A DNA stretch of 64,000 nt from Laguncularia racemosa (Eukaryota; Streptophyta; Magnoliopsida; Myrtales; Combretaceae), in contig JBBMOL010000018.1 of assembly GCA_037954665.1 (NCBI GenBank), forward strand, positions 6,820,001 to 6,884,000, given 5' to 3'. This document shows, in pieces, positions 12,767 through 25,910 of this stretch. Every line of letters begins with the position of its first letter. The stretch's first letter is position 1. Position numbers and translations under genes: made by a program. The notes beneath the pieces are model-generated. The model saw only the letters and a program-made list of their open reading frames with translations, was not told where the DNA came from and ran no database searches.

Positions 12767-15700
12767 TAGGATTTATCAAAGACTCAAGAGATGATAAAAG
12801 TTAAAGAAGATAGCAGAAGCAATAAATATTAATACACAAAAATTCGATTGAATACCATATTCAATAATTTTATAGTTTTTTTTTATTCGTGTGAAATAAA
12901 AAAAAAAAAAGAAGTCTAGAATTTAGATAATGAAAGTGAAATTTTCCTCTTAGATTATAATGAAGTGGTTATGTTTGTGTTTGTATTTATGTTTAAGGAG
13001 GGGTGGTGGCAATTTTGTCGGAGATTGAAACATGTGGACCAGCAAATTATATCGGTCCAAGTAAGCTAATTAAACTGAAAGTGTATGGACTTACTTGCAT
13101 GTTGATTAAATAGTAAAGCCTAGCACAAGTGGTCCAAGCTCTTCAGCTACACTAAAACAGAAAGCTCAGACCACATCTCTAGTATTGCTCTAGCAATTGT
13201 TAGTAAGATTAGCATGCAATTGAAGTTCACAGTAGGTATGAGAAAAGATTGATTGTGTATCACATGCTATTGAGATTGTCTAAAGGATCGTAACAATCAA
13301 TGGCATTTTAACATATTTAATCGTTTAGGAAAGACCATACTAGATAGATAAAGGTTTAATTTAGGATGGATTAGGAAAGTTAATATTGTGCTATGAAGTC
13401 CAAAAATAAAATATTAAAAATGACACCCTTAATGAGGAAATTGCATAGTCCTAATGATCATGAAATACTTATGTTATTTGGGACCAATGTTCAATGATAA
13501 TGATAGTTATTTTGATGATTTAACATATGAATGGACATTTCTCAATGGGTGAATGATTTAGTTAAAATCAATACTTTTAAAGGAATTAATTTTGATTTAA
13601 TATTGGCAGAAACAACCACCCAATGACCCTCAGGTTGTGAGTGTTCTTGAAGTCGGAGATGAGAGAAAAGATTTTTCACCATTTTTTTAATTTAATCTAA
13701 AACTAAATTTATTTAAACAATTTCAAAATAAGTTATTCTTATTACTAGAACAAACAAGAAGAACATAGCATCAAATCTTGACTTGAGTAATAAAAGAACA
13801 TATGCATATATTGGATTTTATATTTTCTGGATTTCTCAATAAAACGCTTGACTATTATCAGTTTTGTCTTCTAGGGCATAGAGAGGCTGTTCACTTGGAT
13901 TTAAGTGCTGTGATTTTGAGATTAAAAAAATATTCTAATGCTCACTTAGAGATGAAAGAGCTTACATTTTCTTATTTGGAATGATTTCGCTGTTGTATTC
14001 TCTTATAGCATTAAAAGTTAAGTGATTTAGTTGGAGTTTAGCTGTAATGTGGTTTAATTATTTTTTAATTAGTCAGATCGCATAAAAAGTTATTGAATTT
14101 GTACGAATAAAATTTAGGACCCTATTATAATTAAATAGAAGATGTCTATATGTTTTAATATATTAGCAAAGATCTCCGTGATGATATTTGGTTGAGCAAA
14201 GTCAATGTCTGTAGAGAAAATATTCACTGATTTCAAAGAACATAGGCATTTCATGATCATTTGGACTAGTGGGGATTTTGAATATCTCCATATCTTTTCT
14301 TTTCTTTTTAAAAATTTTTAAATTCAATTTATCTTATGAAAAAGAAGAGAGTTAATGGAAAATATAAGTGCTTACTCAAAGCAAATCTTAGCTTTCCTAA
14401 TCCATCCAAGGTCAGGTTTAGATCAATGTGTGCAAATTAAGATTGTTATTTGTGTTGCTTACATGAAAAAGATCGAAGGGAATCTCTACTTTACTTGGTC
14501 GAGGCGACCTTGCCTTTTGTCTTAACCCTGAGACCTTGTCAATTTGCAGACGTTTGGTCAGAAGATATGATATCCCCAACGTCCAAATAAAGCACAGTCA
14601 ACCGACTTAATTTCGTTTTTAACATGATTTTTATATTTTTATTTTTATTTTAATTTTCTTCCTGTTTTAACATTTTTGAGGGCTTTCTTTGTATGAGATG
14701 AATAGTTGTTTTTTCTTTTTTTCTTTTTTTCGTTTTTTTTGGTTTCCTTTCATATATTTGTCTGTGTTTGTATGTGTGTGTGTGCGTTTACATTATTTAT
14801 TATTATTATTATTTATTTCAGTTACAGACACTAATATTAAATACTAACTACTTTTGCAAGGATTCTGGATTGTTACTGAAGGTTTGACCTTTCTTTTTGC
14901 TTTGCCAAGTTCGAATATTTCCTAAATATAAAATTTTGAAAAACTTTCGAACGAATAACAAAATTTCCTATGATCCAGTTAACAATGTTGTTTTTGCCCT
15001 AAAATATTAGATAACTAGTTAATGAGACCATGCAATGTAAGATTAAAACTTTGAATTATAATTGTAAATCTTTTCAAAACAACCACATAAATATAATTTA
15101 ATACTTTAATTGATAATAAAAAATATGATCCAATGAAACATTTAATAAAGTATTAAATTCTTTTACTAATAAAATATTCATTTAATTTACTAATTAACAT
15201 AATAACATATTATCAAAAAATAAAAAAACTCTCTCTCTCACACATTAATGTTTTCATGTATATACCATAATTAAGATGAGAATTTAATTTAACGAAAATT
15301 TTGAATATAAATTGGTTAAATTAAAATGTAACTGATACGAAAATATATCTTTAATGCAGTTGTTATTATCAAATTATATGTTATATATACAATTTTCATT
15401 TAATGAATGATTTAACATGAATTACTGAATAGTGAGTCATTTTGAATCTTAGAAATAACTAATTCATAAAGAAAATATAATAAAATTGGTATTTATGAAT
15501 GTATACTAAAACAATCAAATATTGTAAGACTTGACCATGCATATATTAAGTTTATAGTAACCAACCAAGAGTATTTACTTTAAAAATGAATTTGTTTTAA
15601 CAAAATAAGTAATTTGAAATAATTTATTCAAGCAAAATATATAAGGAAAAAGCTTATAAAATTATATTAAGTTTAATAAAAAATTATGAAAAATACATTA

Positions 15701-17129
15701 ATGATATAGGTAAAATATAAAAAAGATAAGAACTTTAAAAATTATATATTATAATATAATATAATACAATAAGAAAACATAAAAACCATCATCTTCATCA
15801 TTAATAGGGGTTACAGCATGTATGGTAGGTCGGACAGAATGCCTACTCTAATACTTTATCCACAAATTATTGGGGTAAAAATTTGGAGCTAGTATCTATA
15901 TGCCTTGTGACTACTTAGACTACCCTGGAACATATAACTTGTAGAATTAACGGGATGTAGAAAACCTTGATAAATCCCTTTTCAAGTAAAACCATTATTA
16001 GTCATTTATATCGAAAATGACAAATTGACAATATATAAATGGTTATTTTAATATTTCTTTTAGATGTAGTTACAACAAATATAGATATAATGAATTTCAA
16101 TAAAAGTAAAAGTTAGAATTACAAAATAAAAGGCACATAAACCATATAAGATCGATGTAAATTAGAGATTTGAAACAAGTTTATCTATTTAAATTAATAT
16201 TAGCATAAAATAATGGGTTATTAGGCCTTTGATTTAATAACAATGTATAGTTCGATTTTACGACTTATTGCATATATTAAGAAACTATAAGTTAACTCGA
16301 AATTTGATAACTGAAATAGGAAAATTATGTACAAGGGGATATTTTGATCAAGTTTAAATAGGAGAGAAAATTTTTAAGTAGTTAAAATAAATTATCAATG
16401 TTATATTATATAATTCAAAAAGAGGATCCCATCACACCACTGTCATAATGTTACTATCTGAATTTGGCATGGCATGTTTTCTATTAGTATTTGACACATG
16501 GTGGTCTATGATTCATCCGTGTAATTAATTTATGAAATAATATAATTATATATACTAACTAAATTAATTAATTAAAAATAAAAAATTGAAAAAAATACAT
16601 AAAATTAAAAAAAAATAGAAACACTTACCCAAGACTAAGGGGTGGTCAAAGTGACCACAAGTTTTAAGGGGGATTGTGTCTACTAAAACATGGGTTGTTT
16701 GAGCCACTCGTGATGATGGATGGTTACCTATTACCTAAAAAGGTGTTGTAATGTTCCTTAGGGTGGTAAGCACCTCTTTTCTTTTTTTTCTTTTTTTTTT
16801 TTTAAGTTTATGTTTTTTTTAATATTTTAATAATTTCGTTAATTTTTTGGATCTTTTATTATATTACTTATTTATAATAATAATTTGAACCAATAAGTTT
16901 GCATTGCATGTTTTTATTTTCATTTTTACTATTTAGACTTTTTTTTAATTTAATAACTTTATTTTCTTTTTTCTTTTGATGTTTTTTCCGTTTTTATCTA
17001 CAATAAAATAGTCACATTATCGCCTATTGTTATGTACTGTGCGACACTAGTCCCATCTCACGGTGATGGCTTCGTTACTCACCCTTTATTATAAAGTTAA
17101 AAAGTGGCCACACTAACACTATAAAGTGA
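12767..17129. other. AT-rich intergenic sequence
   Basis: No gene recognised. It contains poly-A/T runs, an ATT repeat near 14801 and a short GC-richer patch (14470-14600) without a readable protein. The sequence near 16640-16780 (AAGGGGTGGTCAAAGTGACC and related words) resembles transposon-terminal sequence, but boundaries could not be found. Confidence 0.5.
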
Positions 17130-17137
17130 AAATTAAA

Positions 17138-17240
17138 GGCATGATTCATGCATTAACCGCATATAGTATGCAACGATCCAAGCGGCAACATGGAATTGAT
17201 AAATTAAAACACTTTTGGCATTCCAATAGTATTAAGTCAA
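17138..17240 (+). promoter_or_regulatory. Upstream conserved block of COPT gene 1
   Basis: A ~75-bp core (GGCATGATTCATGCATTA...CAAGCGGCAACATGGA) recurs twice upstream of COPT gene 2, at 21511 and 21641. It is rich in ATGCAT/CATGC words. Its retention in all three copies marks it as a candidate cis-regulatory module, although shared ancestry alone could also explain it. Confidence 0.5.
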
Positions 17241-17399
17241 TATAGATGTACATAATCAAAGAGACAGATGGCCGCAAGCAACTGACACATAATTATAATT
17301 TTACCAGCTAGCTAGTTTATATTATGTTATATGTCAATTGTTAACGTGCATCTTGTAAAGAAATAAAGCAACCGCTTACGCTTAGCTATGCTATGACAT

Positions 17400-17525
17400 G
17401 TACTGGCATATACATATGTCAGAATTCAGTGTACTACCCTATCCCCAGTTCAATCCATCGTACGACACGATAACTCTCCTTTATGAGCATGGCCTCTATA
17501 AAAGACGAAACCAACGTTATTCTCT
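17400..17525 (+). promoter_or_regulatory. Core promoter of COPT gene 1 with GTAC sites
   Basis: A TATA box (TATAAAA, 17497-17503) lies about 100 bases before the ATG at 17600. Three GTAC cores lie just upstream, at 17400, 17431 and 17460. GTAC is the core bound by SPL7/CRR1-type copper-response regulators, so induction under copper deficiency is inferred. The stretch from CAGTGTACT to AACCAACGTTA is also present before COPT gene 2, with the last two GTAC cores kept. Confidence 0.6.
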
Positions 17526-17599
17526 CCTGTGCCAATAACGAGAGTCTTGTAAGACATAGATCTTTACTTCGTGGTGTCAAAAGAAAAAGAGAGAGAGAG

Positions 17600-18022
17600 A
17601 TGGATGGACAAATGCATAAAATGGGTTACACACACATGACGTTTTTCTGGGCAAGAAATTCCGAAATTCTATTCAAAGGATGGCCTGGAACAAGTACAGG
17701 CATGTATGTTTTGGCTCTTATCGTGACGTTCTTGATGGCTGTTCTCGTCGAATTCTTTTCCAACTGCAGTCCCTTTGTCGTCAAAGACGAGGAAAGTAAA
17801 AAAGACAACCGGGTGTTAAGAGGTTTATGGCAAACCGTATGGTTTGCCATTAAGATTACTCTGGCTTACCTATTGATGTTGGCAGTCATGTCTTTCAACG
17901 TTGGTGTTCTTATTGTTGCCGTGGTTGGACATACTGTGGGATTTCTGTTCTTTGTCAGCACTGTGTTTAGGAAGTCGCCTCCTCCTGGTAAAACTTGCGA
18001 TACGATGTGCAGTATATGTTGA
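17600..18022 (+). CDS. COPT/CTR-family copper transporter, gene 1 of 3
   Basis: A 140-residue plasma- or endomembrane Cu(I) transporter; the family acts as homotrimers passing Cu(I) into the cytosol. It has a short Met-bearing N-terminus (MDGQMHKM), the HMTFFW block at residues 12-17, span 1 at about 33-53, a charged cytosolic loop (KDEESKKDN), span 2 with MxxxM at 93-97, span 3 with GxxxG at 110-114, and a Cys-rich tail ending CSIC. An in-frame ATG at 17483 is rejected as start because it lies upstream of the TATA box; the ATG at 17600 follows a GA-rich leader, just as in gene 2. It has no introns, as in COPT1/2/6-type genes. It is a tandem duplicate of the gene at 22136. Nothing suggests loss of function. 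Confidence 0.95.
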   Translation: MDGQMHKMGYTHMTFFWARNSEILFKGWPGTSTGMYVLALIVTFLMAVLVEFFSNCSPFVVKDEESKKDNRVLRGLWQTVWFAIKITLAYLLMLAVMSFNVGVLIVAVVGHTVGFLFFVSTVFRKSPPPGKTCDTMCSIC

Positions 18023-21000
18023 ATTCGGAATACGAGCGCTTGTTAAAGTCTCTAAAGAATAGCTTTCATGCTTTACAGCAGTTAAAGGCAAAAAAGAAAT
18101 ATAAATAGAACGATGAAAAATTCCTCTCTTTGACATTTTAGCGAGTGCCCTGATCGCTCTTCTATGTTATGATACTTTGTTTTGGTATTTAACTTTTTCC
18201 TGGAAACAAAATTCTAGTTCTTCCTGTCGAATTGTATATCGAATTGTGTACAAAAGAAACAATGAAGTCCCGTCATGTCTGGCTAGGTATGTTCCCAGCA
18301 GGTTTGTTCGGTATATACGACCTTGATGTACAGGCGTTAGTATAGTATAAGTCTATTGTATATCGACCCTGTGTCATTGCTTCTTCTTCTTTTTTAAAAT
18401 ATAGAACAGCGCTCATTTGTGTTATCAGGGTGTTTATATGTGTGCATAATTATTGCCGATTAACTTGTGTTGACCTTGCGATTATGTACTTCGTTTCTAG
18501 TCCGGTAAATTTCAGAGTCAAATAATGAGCTTCATACATATTTAATGCGCTTTGTTTTGTTATTTCGATTCGAACGTTTATGTTGGACAAAACCTAATCG
18601 CGAATCTTTTAGTTATTTCGATATAGATCGTTCTCATATTATTTGAATACCATTTTAATACAGTATAAAAGATATTAAATTGATAATATGGTGTTAATTG
18701 TATATTAGATGTAGTTCAGATACAATATAAATATGAATATATATTAAAATTCCGTTAAAAGTAAAATATAAACAAATTTAAAAAAAATAAATAAAGAAAA
18801 CCCCAAATGAAACAAAAGGTGTACTCATGAATGGCTCTATTGAATTCTGCCTATCCCGATTGTAGAGGGAGGTAAATTTGTACACACACCTTCTTGAATC
18901 TTAATGGTTCAAAAAATTTAGTTTTATTATTAATGAGTTTAAAAATTCTATTTTGGACACCAGACAACATCCACAAAACGACAGAGACATTCCACAACAA
19001 CGGCAGCACAACCTAAGCCATTTAGGTGTCTTCTTCTCCGCTCAGCTCACTCGGGTTTATCTGTAGCTTGTTTGTTTTATGTTAGTCTTGTTGCCACGCA
19101 TCCGATATATCATCTATAAACACACAGGATTATGTATGTATACGAAAGTGATCGGTCCGCTGTGTATCTTTCAACCCTCAAATATCGAATATGCTCTTTA
19201 TCATTCAACGAAAACATCTCAAAAAAATTTATAAAGAAGTCTAAAACTTCACTACCACCGAAATGCTTTCCAAGGTATAATATAACTAGAAATTTATTAA
19301 ACTACCTAAATCAAACTAAATCCGCTCATCGCCCATAGTCATAGGATTAACTAGCATCGTTTCCACCCTTATCCATGGTCATGTCTTGGGTAGTCATAAT
19401 TATCAAGCTCACGTAAAGTATTCCCAAAATATGATGTTCCAAACATAAGTGAACCATGAAGCCAAGTACAATGACTGTATGCAAAACATAATCACCTGAC
19501 ATACCCCGCACATGCCAGAATAAGCCATACTAATGCACAAACAACATCGAACAGCATATACATGCCTAGTCAACTATCTTATTTACATGGAAACAACAAA
19601 TACGCGCCGAGCATCCTAAGGATAGATACTTAAATCCTCAGAGTCCAAGAGTCGAGGATAGTCAAATCATCCATGAAGGCTTATTATTCATATTATTTAC
19701 TGGATAACCAATTAATTGTTATCATCCATTGTAGCTTCCTATTTAACTAGTTTGACTCGTCTACTACTACTTTATAAAAAATTTAATTTCTACAAAAGTA
19801 GTTAGCCATATGGATGGGCTACTAACTTAGTTGTGGTGGTGTGCCGATGAACTCATAAATTGATCAATTTGTGTTTTTGGATTTTGAGGTTTATAGGTAT
19901 GAAATTTGGGATTTTTATATGTTTAGTTTGTTATTTAAGGATAACAAAGGATTAAAGAATATGAATGAAGTTGATAATTTGACATGACTCTCAAATAATG
20001 AAATTGAATTGCTTTTGCGATTGAATCTCAAATCTATATTACGCATGATTTGTAAAATTCTCACAAGGTATTAAAAGAATCAATGTGAAAGTACATAGAT
20101 TCGATTAATGTGTTTTGCCACAATCTAATTAATGATTGATAAGAAAATAAACATAAATAAAAAGAATCAATAAATTATCAATTCTCAATATTCAACTAGA
20201 AGTCTCAAGGACAAAGTTTCAATATTGAAAAGGATGAATCAAACTGAATTGAATTCTGATTCATGAACTAACATGAGCCTACAACAAAATCCGGGGTACT
20301 TATTATAAAATAGGAAACTAATAAAATAAATTAACATTAAAATAACATTGAAATAAAAGGACAAAGAAAAAAAAAATAAAAGAAACTGTTGAAGCTAAAT
20401 GACATAAATAAACAAGGTAAATAATATAAAATATGAAAAACGACCAAATGCCCAAACGGCTTCTTGTAAGTGGCCAATTTTACCCTTTACTTAAATTACT
20501 TGAAATTATTTAATTAGTATCCTTTTGACACGAGGAATTTGGGTATATTTATACAAAGACTCCGTTTTCAATTTTTGATTTCCTAGAAGTGAGAGTAACT
20601 TTTGCTCTGTTAAGGAAATAGAAATCTAATATATGCTATGTTATTTTTCCTAATACGCTAAAACACGTCAAAATATTATTGATTATTATGTACTAGTAGA
20701 CAATCCTAATATCATATAATACCCAATGAATATTTTTCCTATATCTATTCCTTTCCCTTTACCTTCCTTTTCAATTCTAGTTTTCAAAGTTTGTCCCCAT
20801 CCTTGTTGCTTCCCTTAATACAAACATACTTTAATTCATGAAGCTTTTTAGGAGTCTCAAAAAAGCAACCTTGAAGGGGTGTATTGATTGTTTGAAACTA
20901 GGAGTATAAATATATTGACTATGTCTTACATTGAATTTTATGGTATTCTACATATATTAGTTAACTACGGATACCCTCGAATTTGAAATTTAAAATATGT

Positions 21001-21485
21001 AGTACAACTTTGGAATATGCTTCAAGATAAATACGAGTCAATACCATATAACTTATCTTGTATCTATAGGTTAAGAAATTTAAAAATAAAAATTTATTTT
21101 GAGACATCAAATGCTAATCATTTAGGTTATTATGAGTTTTAGAGTATCCTATATATATTAATGTTCATCACTTAATAACTAAGCTAGAAAACGGTTACAT
21201 TATATGTTATATAACTCTTGAAGGATATAATTTTGCAGTAATTAAGCATTGTTTATATAGTAATTTATTGTTATAAAGGTTATAGATAGTAATTTATGAA
21301 GATTATTGATAATTTTTTTTATTATTACTAAATTTTATTTTTATTATAATTTAAAATACGCTACTAGAATGGAAAATTGACAGTCGCTTTTGGATCAGCC
21401 TACAATAAAATTCGCCCAAATGGATATTTGACTCCTTCATTTTTGGGTAAACGCATCGGGGTATTCCCTCCGACCTGAATCCTAT
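18023..21485. other. 3' flank of COPT gene 1 and intergenic sequence
   Basis: 18023-18510 still matches the 3' flank of COPT gene 2 in patches (for example GATGTACAG and TCATTGCT words near 18323-18385 versus 22808-22860), so the copied block reaches about 500 bases past the stop. Beyond that I recognise no gene; the rest is AT-rich. Confidence 0.5.
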
Positions 21486-21745
21486 ACGCTAAAAGAGAAT
21501 CAGCTGAAAAGGCATGCTTAATGCATTAGCTGCATAGAGTAAGCATACCGTATCCACTACGCAAGCGGCAACATGGACTTGATAAATTATAAGACTTGTG
21601 ACATTCCAACAGGACACGCTAAAGGAGAAGCAGCTGAAAAGGCATGCTTCATGCATTAGCCGCATAGAGTATGCATACCGTAATCACGACGCAAGCGGCA
21701 ACTTTATTATTATTATTATTATTGGCCAACACATTCCAACAGTAT
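21486..21745 (+). repeat. 130-bp tandem duplication upstream of COPT gene 2
   Basis: Two successive ~130-bp copies begin near ACGCTAAAAGAGAATCAGC (21486) and ACGCTAAAGGAGAAGCAGC (21616). Each contains GGCATGCTT-ATGCATTAG, GCATAGAGTA-GCATACCG and GCAAGCGGCAAC. COPT gene 1 has a single copy (17138-17240). A TTA microsatellite (21704-21722) interrupts the second copy. The promoter module was thus doubled after the gene duplication. Confidence 0.8.
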
Positions 21746-21970
21746 TAACTTAGTACAGATATGCGTAAAGAAGAGATAAATCCCATCAAGCAACTAAGTG
21801 ACACATAATTGTATAATTTTACCCATCTAGAAGTCCGTACGGGTATTTCACAATAATTTTATATTATTCTATTTGTCAATTGTTAACGCGCATGTTGTCA
21901 CGGAATTTTTAGAGCCGGCCATGAGCCGCTTAGCTATGCTATGACATGTAAAACACAAACACCTAAAAAA

Positions 21971-22065
21971 TCAGTGTACTGCCCAAAGTTTAATCCATTG
22001 TACGACACGAACTCTCCCTTTTTGAGCATGGCTTTATAAAAAGATGAAACCAACGTTAATCTCTG
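21971..22065 (+). promoter_or_regulatory. Core promoter of COPT gene 2 with GTAC sites
   Basis: A TATA box (TATAAAAA, 22035-22042) stands about 100 bases before the ATG. GTAC cores lie at 21976 and 22000, inside sequence nearly identical to the promoter of COPT gene 1; a further GTAC is at 21837. The third conserved core of gene 1 (17400) is lost here, the aligned bases reading ATGTAAA. Confidence 0.6.
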
Positions 22066-22135
22066 AAGTGCCAATTATCAGAGTTTTGTAAATCATATAT
22101 CTTTACAGGGTTGTCAAGTAGAGAGAGAGAGAGAG

Positions 22136-22570
22136 ATGGATGGCCATAGTATGATGAATAATGGGACGAAACGTTACACACACATGACGTTTTTCTGGGG
22201 CAAAAATTCTGAAATTCTGTTCAGAGGATGGCCTGGAACACGTACGGGCATGTACGTCTTGGCTCTTATTGTGGTGTTCCTGATGGCTGTTATCGTTGAA
22301 TTTCTTGCCAACTGCAGGTTCCTCAGGGACGAGGAAACTAAAAGAAACAATCGTGTGATGGCAGGTTTATTTCAAAGTCTATGGCATGCTACTAAGCTTA
22401 CTATGGCTTACTTATTGATGTTGGCGGTCATGTCTTTCAACGTAGGTGTTCTTATTGTTATCGTGGTGGGACATATTGTGGGATTTTTCCTCTTTAACAG
22501 TACTGTGTTTAAGAAGTCGCCTCCAGTTCCACCTCCTGGCAAAGTATCTAATGCAACGTGCAGTTGTTGA
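22136..22570 (+). CDS. COPT/CTR-family copper transporter, gene 2 of 3
   Basis: A 144-residue Cu(I) transporter and close paralogue of the gene 4.5 kb upstream. The N-terminus (MDGHSMMNNG) has a His and three Met residues that may capture copper. HMTFFW is at residues 16-21, span 1 at about 37-57, MxxxM at 95-99 in span 2, GxxxG at 112-116 in span 3. The tail carries a Pro-rich insertion (PPVPPPG) and ends in CSC, the CxC motif thought to hand Cu(I) to chaperones; gene 1 ends in CSIC instead. The ATG follows a (GA)n leader. Single exon, no defects visible. The promoter has an extra 130-bp duplication. Confidence 0.95.
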   Translation: MDGHSMMNNGTKRYTHMTFFWGKNSEILFRGWPGTRTGMYVLALIVVFLMAVIVEFLANCRFLRDEETKRNNRVMAGLFQSLWHATKLTMAYLLMLAVMSFNVGVLIVIVVGHIVGFFLFNSTVFKKSPPVPPPGKVSNATCSC

Positions 22571-25500
22571 AATTCGAATACGGGGTCAGGTTCATGGTGT
22601 TTCAAAGCAACTGTTTAAGGTCTTAAAAAGAAATTCCTAGTACTTTGCACGTAATTCGCTTGTGAAGTTATGGTCTTTTGTTCTTGTATTTAATTTTTGC
22701 AAAAAAAGAAAAGAAAAGTTTAGAAAAATTCTTGTGTATGGAAAAATAACGAAGTCCCTTTTAAGTCCTTGGTCATGTGTGGCTGGTTTGGTATTTTACA
22801 GAGTGTTGATGTACAGACTTAATATAAGCCTGAGTGTACATGTCTTGCCTGCTTCATTGCTCTCCTTTATCTTTAATTTTAATTACAATAAGGTGCTTGG
22901 TTGATGAATTTTACAGAGTTTATACGTGGTTTTCGGTATATGAGTGCAAAGTTTTTGCCAAGTTGGGTTGAACCTTGTGATGGTTACGTACTTTATGTCT
23001 GGTGTGTATACACATATATCTTATTACGCACTCACTTTTAGCCTTCGTCCACATATCATTAAGCAGTTAACATCTATGTTATAGGATAACACTGGATTAA
23101 GCGAACTTTTACGTTGTTTTAATATTATTCTCATACTGGTTTAAAATTAGATTCTAAATTCTAATAGGAAAAAAAAAAAATCAATCCACGATTAGTCACA
23201 CATTTTAGATATTATACAGAGTATACAATATATGGTATAATTAGCAGTTTTAGTGAACGCATCTCTGAATTCTCAATTTGCCGATACAACTCTTTTGTAT
23301 ATGCATTCGTGAAAAAAAAAAAAAATCACTATTTTGTTCCTTTTTCAAATAAATGTCCAAGATGGTTTTGTTGTCCTTGCAAAGCTTAAGACGCCGGGAT
23401 CTCGACGGAACTTGTAGAGAATAAGCGTTGAAGTTTGGAGATTTTGTGAACATGGAAAAAGGAAGTATCGTATTGAAAGAGTCAGTTTATATAAACAAGA
23501 TAGTAAATGATAGGTAGACCTTTAGTTATTCAGCTCATGCACATCAGTAGTTGTGTTGAATAGTGACCAGATGATGTGATAGTTTAGACGTTGACTCGCG
23601 GGCACAGGATCCCATGTTCAGTGAGTAATTAATAGAGGTGTTGATAAGTGTTGTTTGTTATATACTCATCTTACTATAAATGTATATTTTGTGTGTAAGT
23701 TATAACATTTCCATTAAATTAATACTATAAAAGTAATAAATTACACATAAGATGGGATTAATACAATAAAACGATGAAAAAGGATAAAAAAAAAAGGGGG
23801 GGATTAAAATGGATTATTTGTGATTATGATGTGCAAACTTACTTGAAAAATGAGTGTTGGAATTGAAAATCGAAGTCGCGGAGCATTTATAGTGGATGAG
23901 ATGGCTCTTTTGTCCATATCTTGGGAGAGCATATTTGGAGAAACAATTAATTAATTATTTTAACCAATCATGGGGCTTCACATTAGCCCACCATGCAATC
24001 AGAAAGCCCACGTGAAACGGCCCATGCAAAGAAGGGAAAAAACCTAAAAGAAAAAAATTAAAAATAAAATAAAAAAGAAGAAGAAAAGATACTGACTTTG
24101 AGCATGAGCATTGATCAAACCAGATTAACATAAGAATAACGCAACCCTATAAGGAAGACCAAAATTCACTTTCACCAATCACACTTGAAACAACTCAATC
24201 CGGATAATCACGAGTAAGAATCGTAGAAAGACAAAGAAAATCGAAATGTAAAGTAATAAAACTCAATTAAATTATTCCTTCCGATTAATTTAATTAGATA
24301 AGGAAATTACACGGGGTGATGGATTCTATCTAATAGGCATGTTTGGTTGAGAAATAAAGGGTCTATTTGTTTTTTATATATATAATTTAATTAAATCGAA
24401 ATGTATGTTTTTTGGTATATTTATTTCTTATATTATTAATGTTAACAACACATTAATGTTATGAATGAGAATTAATTTTTTCTGTTTTACATGGAAATTG
24501 GTAAAAAAAAATTAATATTATTTTAATTTTTAACTAATTTTCATTTCATTTCATTTTTTTTTGGGTGGGGAAAAAGTTGGACTTGGTGGGTCTAACGGGT
24601 TTGGCGATTGAATTACTAGGGACCCGTCGAGTCCGATGACAGTTTTGGAACTATTTGTATGGGTTCATTTCTAGGTTCTAACCCAGTCTGTGATAATATT
24701 TACATGAATAGATCTTCTAACCTTATGAAATTAATTAAATATGTCATCTTTTTTTTTTTTTAATATATGAGGACACATCATGTATTTATCAGTCCACAAT
24801 GGAAAGCCATTACCTAGAGTTAATTAATTCAAATTTAGTGCTAACAATGATATGTCAAATTGAGTTGTGAAATTGATAATAACCTAATTTAAAGAGTTAA
24901 TTGAATTTTTTTTTTTTAAGTTTAAATATTAAACATGGCATCATTCCTATTTCATTTTTTGGATCATAGGTGAGAAAGTCTTCAATGAAGCCCCTATTTA
25001 CAATTTTTATTTTAGCTTAGTTTACTCTTAGTTATCAAATTTAAGGAATTGTGATTCTAATTTTTAAAAATATTTCAAAGCATGGAAAAGGAAACTAAAC
25101 TAGAGTTGGGATTTTATTTCTGGTAGACTTAACCCTTGTGCTATTGAAGTTATGTTTTAACCCTTGGGCTACATCACAAAAGGTGTGCGGGGGGGGGGGG
25201 CTAAAGAATAGAGAAAGAGAATTGTTAACCATTTGCGAGTCGGTAGGAATGGGACCGGTGCAAGTGGTGATAGGAGAAGGTGTACTGTAGTTGATGCCCA
25301 AAATGATAACGTTACTTAAAGATGCAATATAACAGTTATAATCATAACAAATTTTGATAAAATACATAAAACAATGTCGAGTTCAATTGAAAATATGAGA
25401 TAGAATTAAATTCCCAAATTCTTATTCCTATCCGTCTAATTGATTATAAATTGAGCCAATTTAACTACATTTTTATTATATTATTTAAATTTAAATAATT

Positions 25501-25900
25501 GTACTTGCCATATATTACAAGATTAAAAAAGAGTACCTTTTATGGTGTATTAAACTTGGAGCCGACACTTGCCATATATAAAATTAAGAAAATGGATATT
25601 TTTAATTTTTATATTTGATTTTTTTTATTTAAGTTATCAATCTTTTTATTTTCATTTGAATTTCTCAATATTTATAAATTAAAACTCGTTTTAACACCAC
25701 TAACTTTTCTATTTAGATGTGACATGCATCAATGCTCAATTCGTCTAAATAATTAATTTATATAAATACTATAATTAAACATATATTAACTAAAGTAAAA
25801 AAGATAATAAAAAAAAAGAAAAAAGAAAAAATAATAAAAAAAAAAAAAAAAAGAATTCGGCCACCCTAAGGCTAAAAGATGGTTAGATTTGCCATCAACA
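22571..25900. other. 3' flank of COPT gene 2 and intergenic sequence
   Basis: 22571-23000 is duplicated with gene 1. The rest is AT-rich with homopolymers, including a G run at about 25189-25200 and A runs near 25810-25852. No gene recognised. Confidence 0.5.
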
Positions 25901-25910
25901 AATTAATTGG

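Noticed and set aside
12556..12769. Frames on both strands
   Set aside because: They overlap a palindromic MITE, so each mirrors the other.
17483..17599. In-frame upstream ATG that would lengthen COPT gene 1 by 39 residues
   Set aside because: It lies upstream of the TATA box (17497), and the paralogue starts at the ATG equivalent to 17600.
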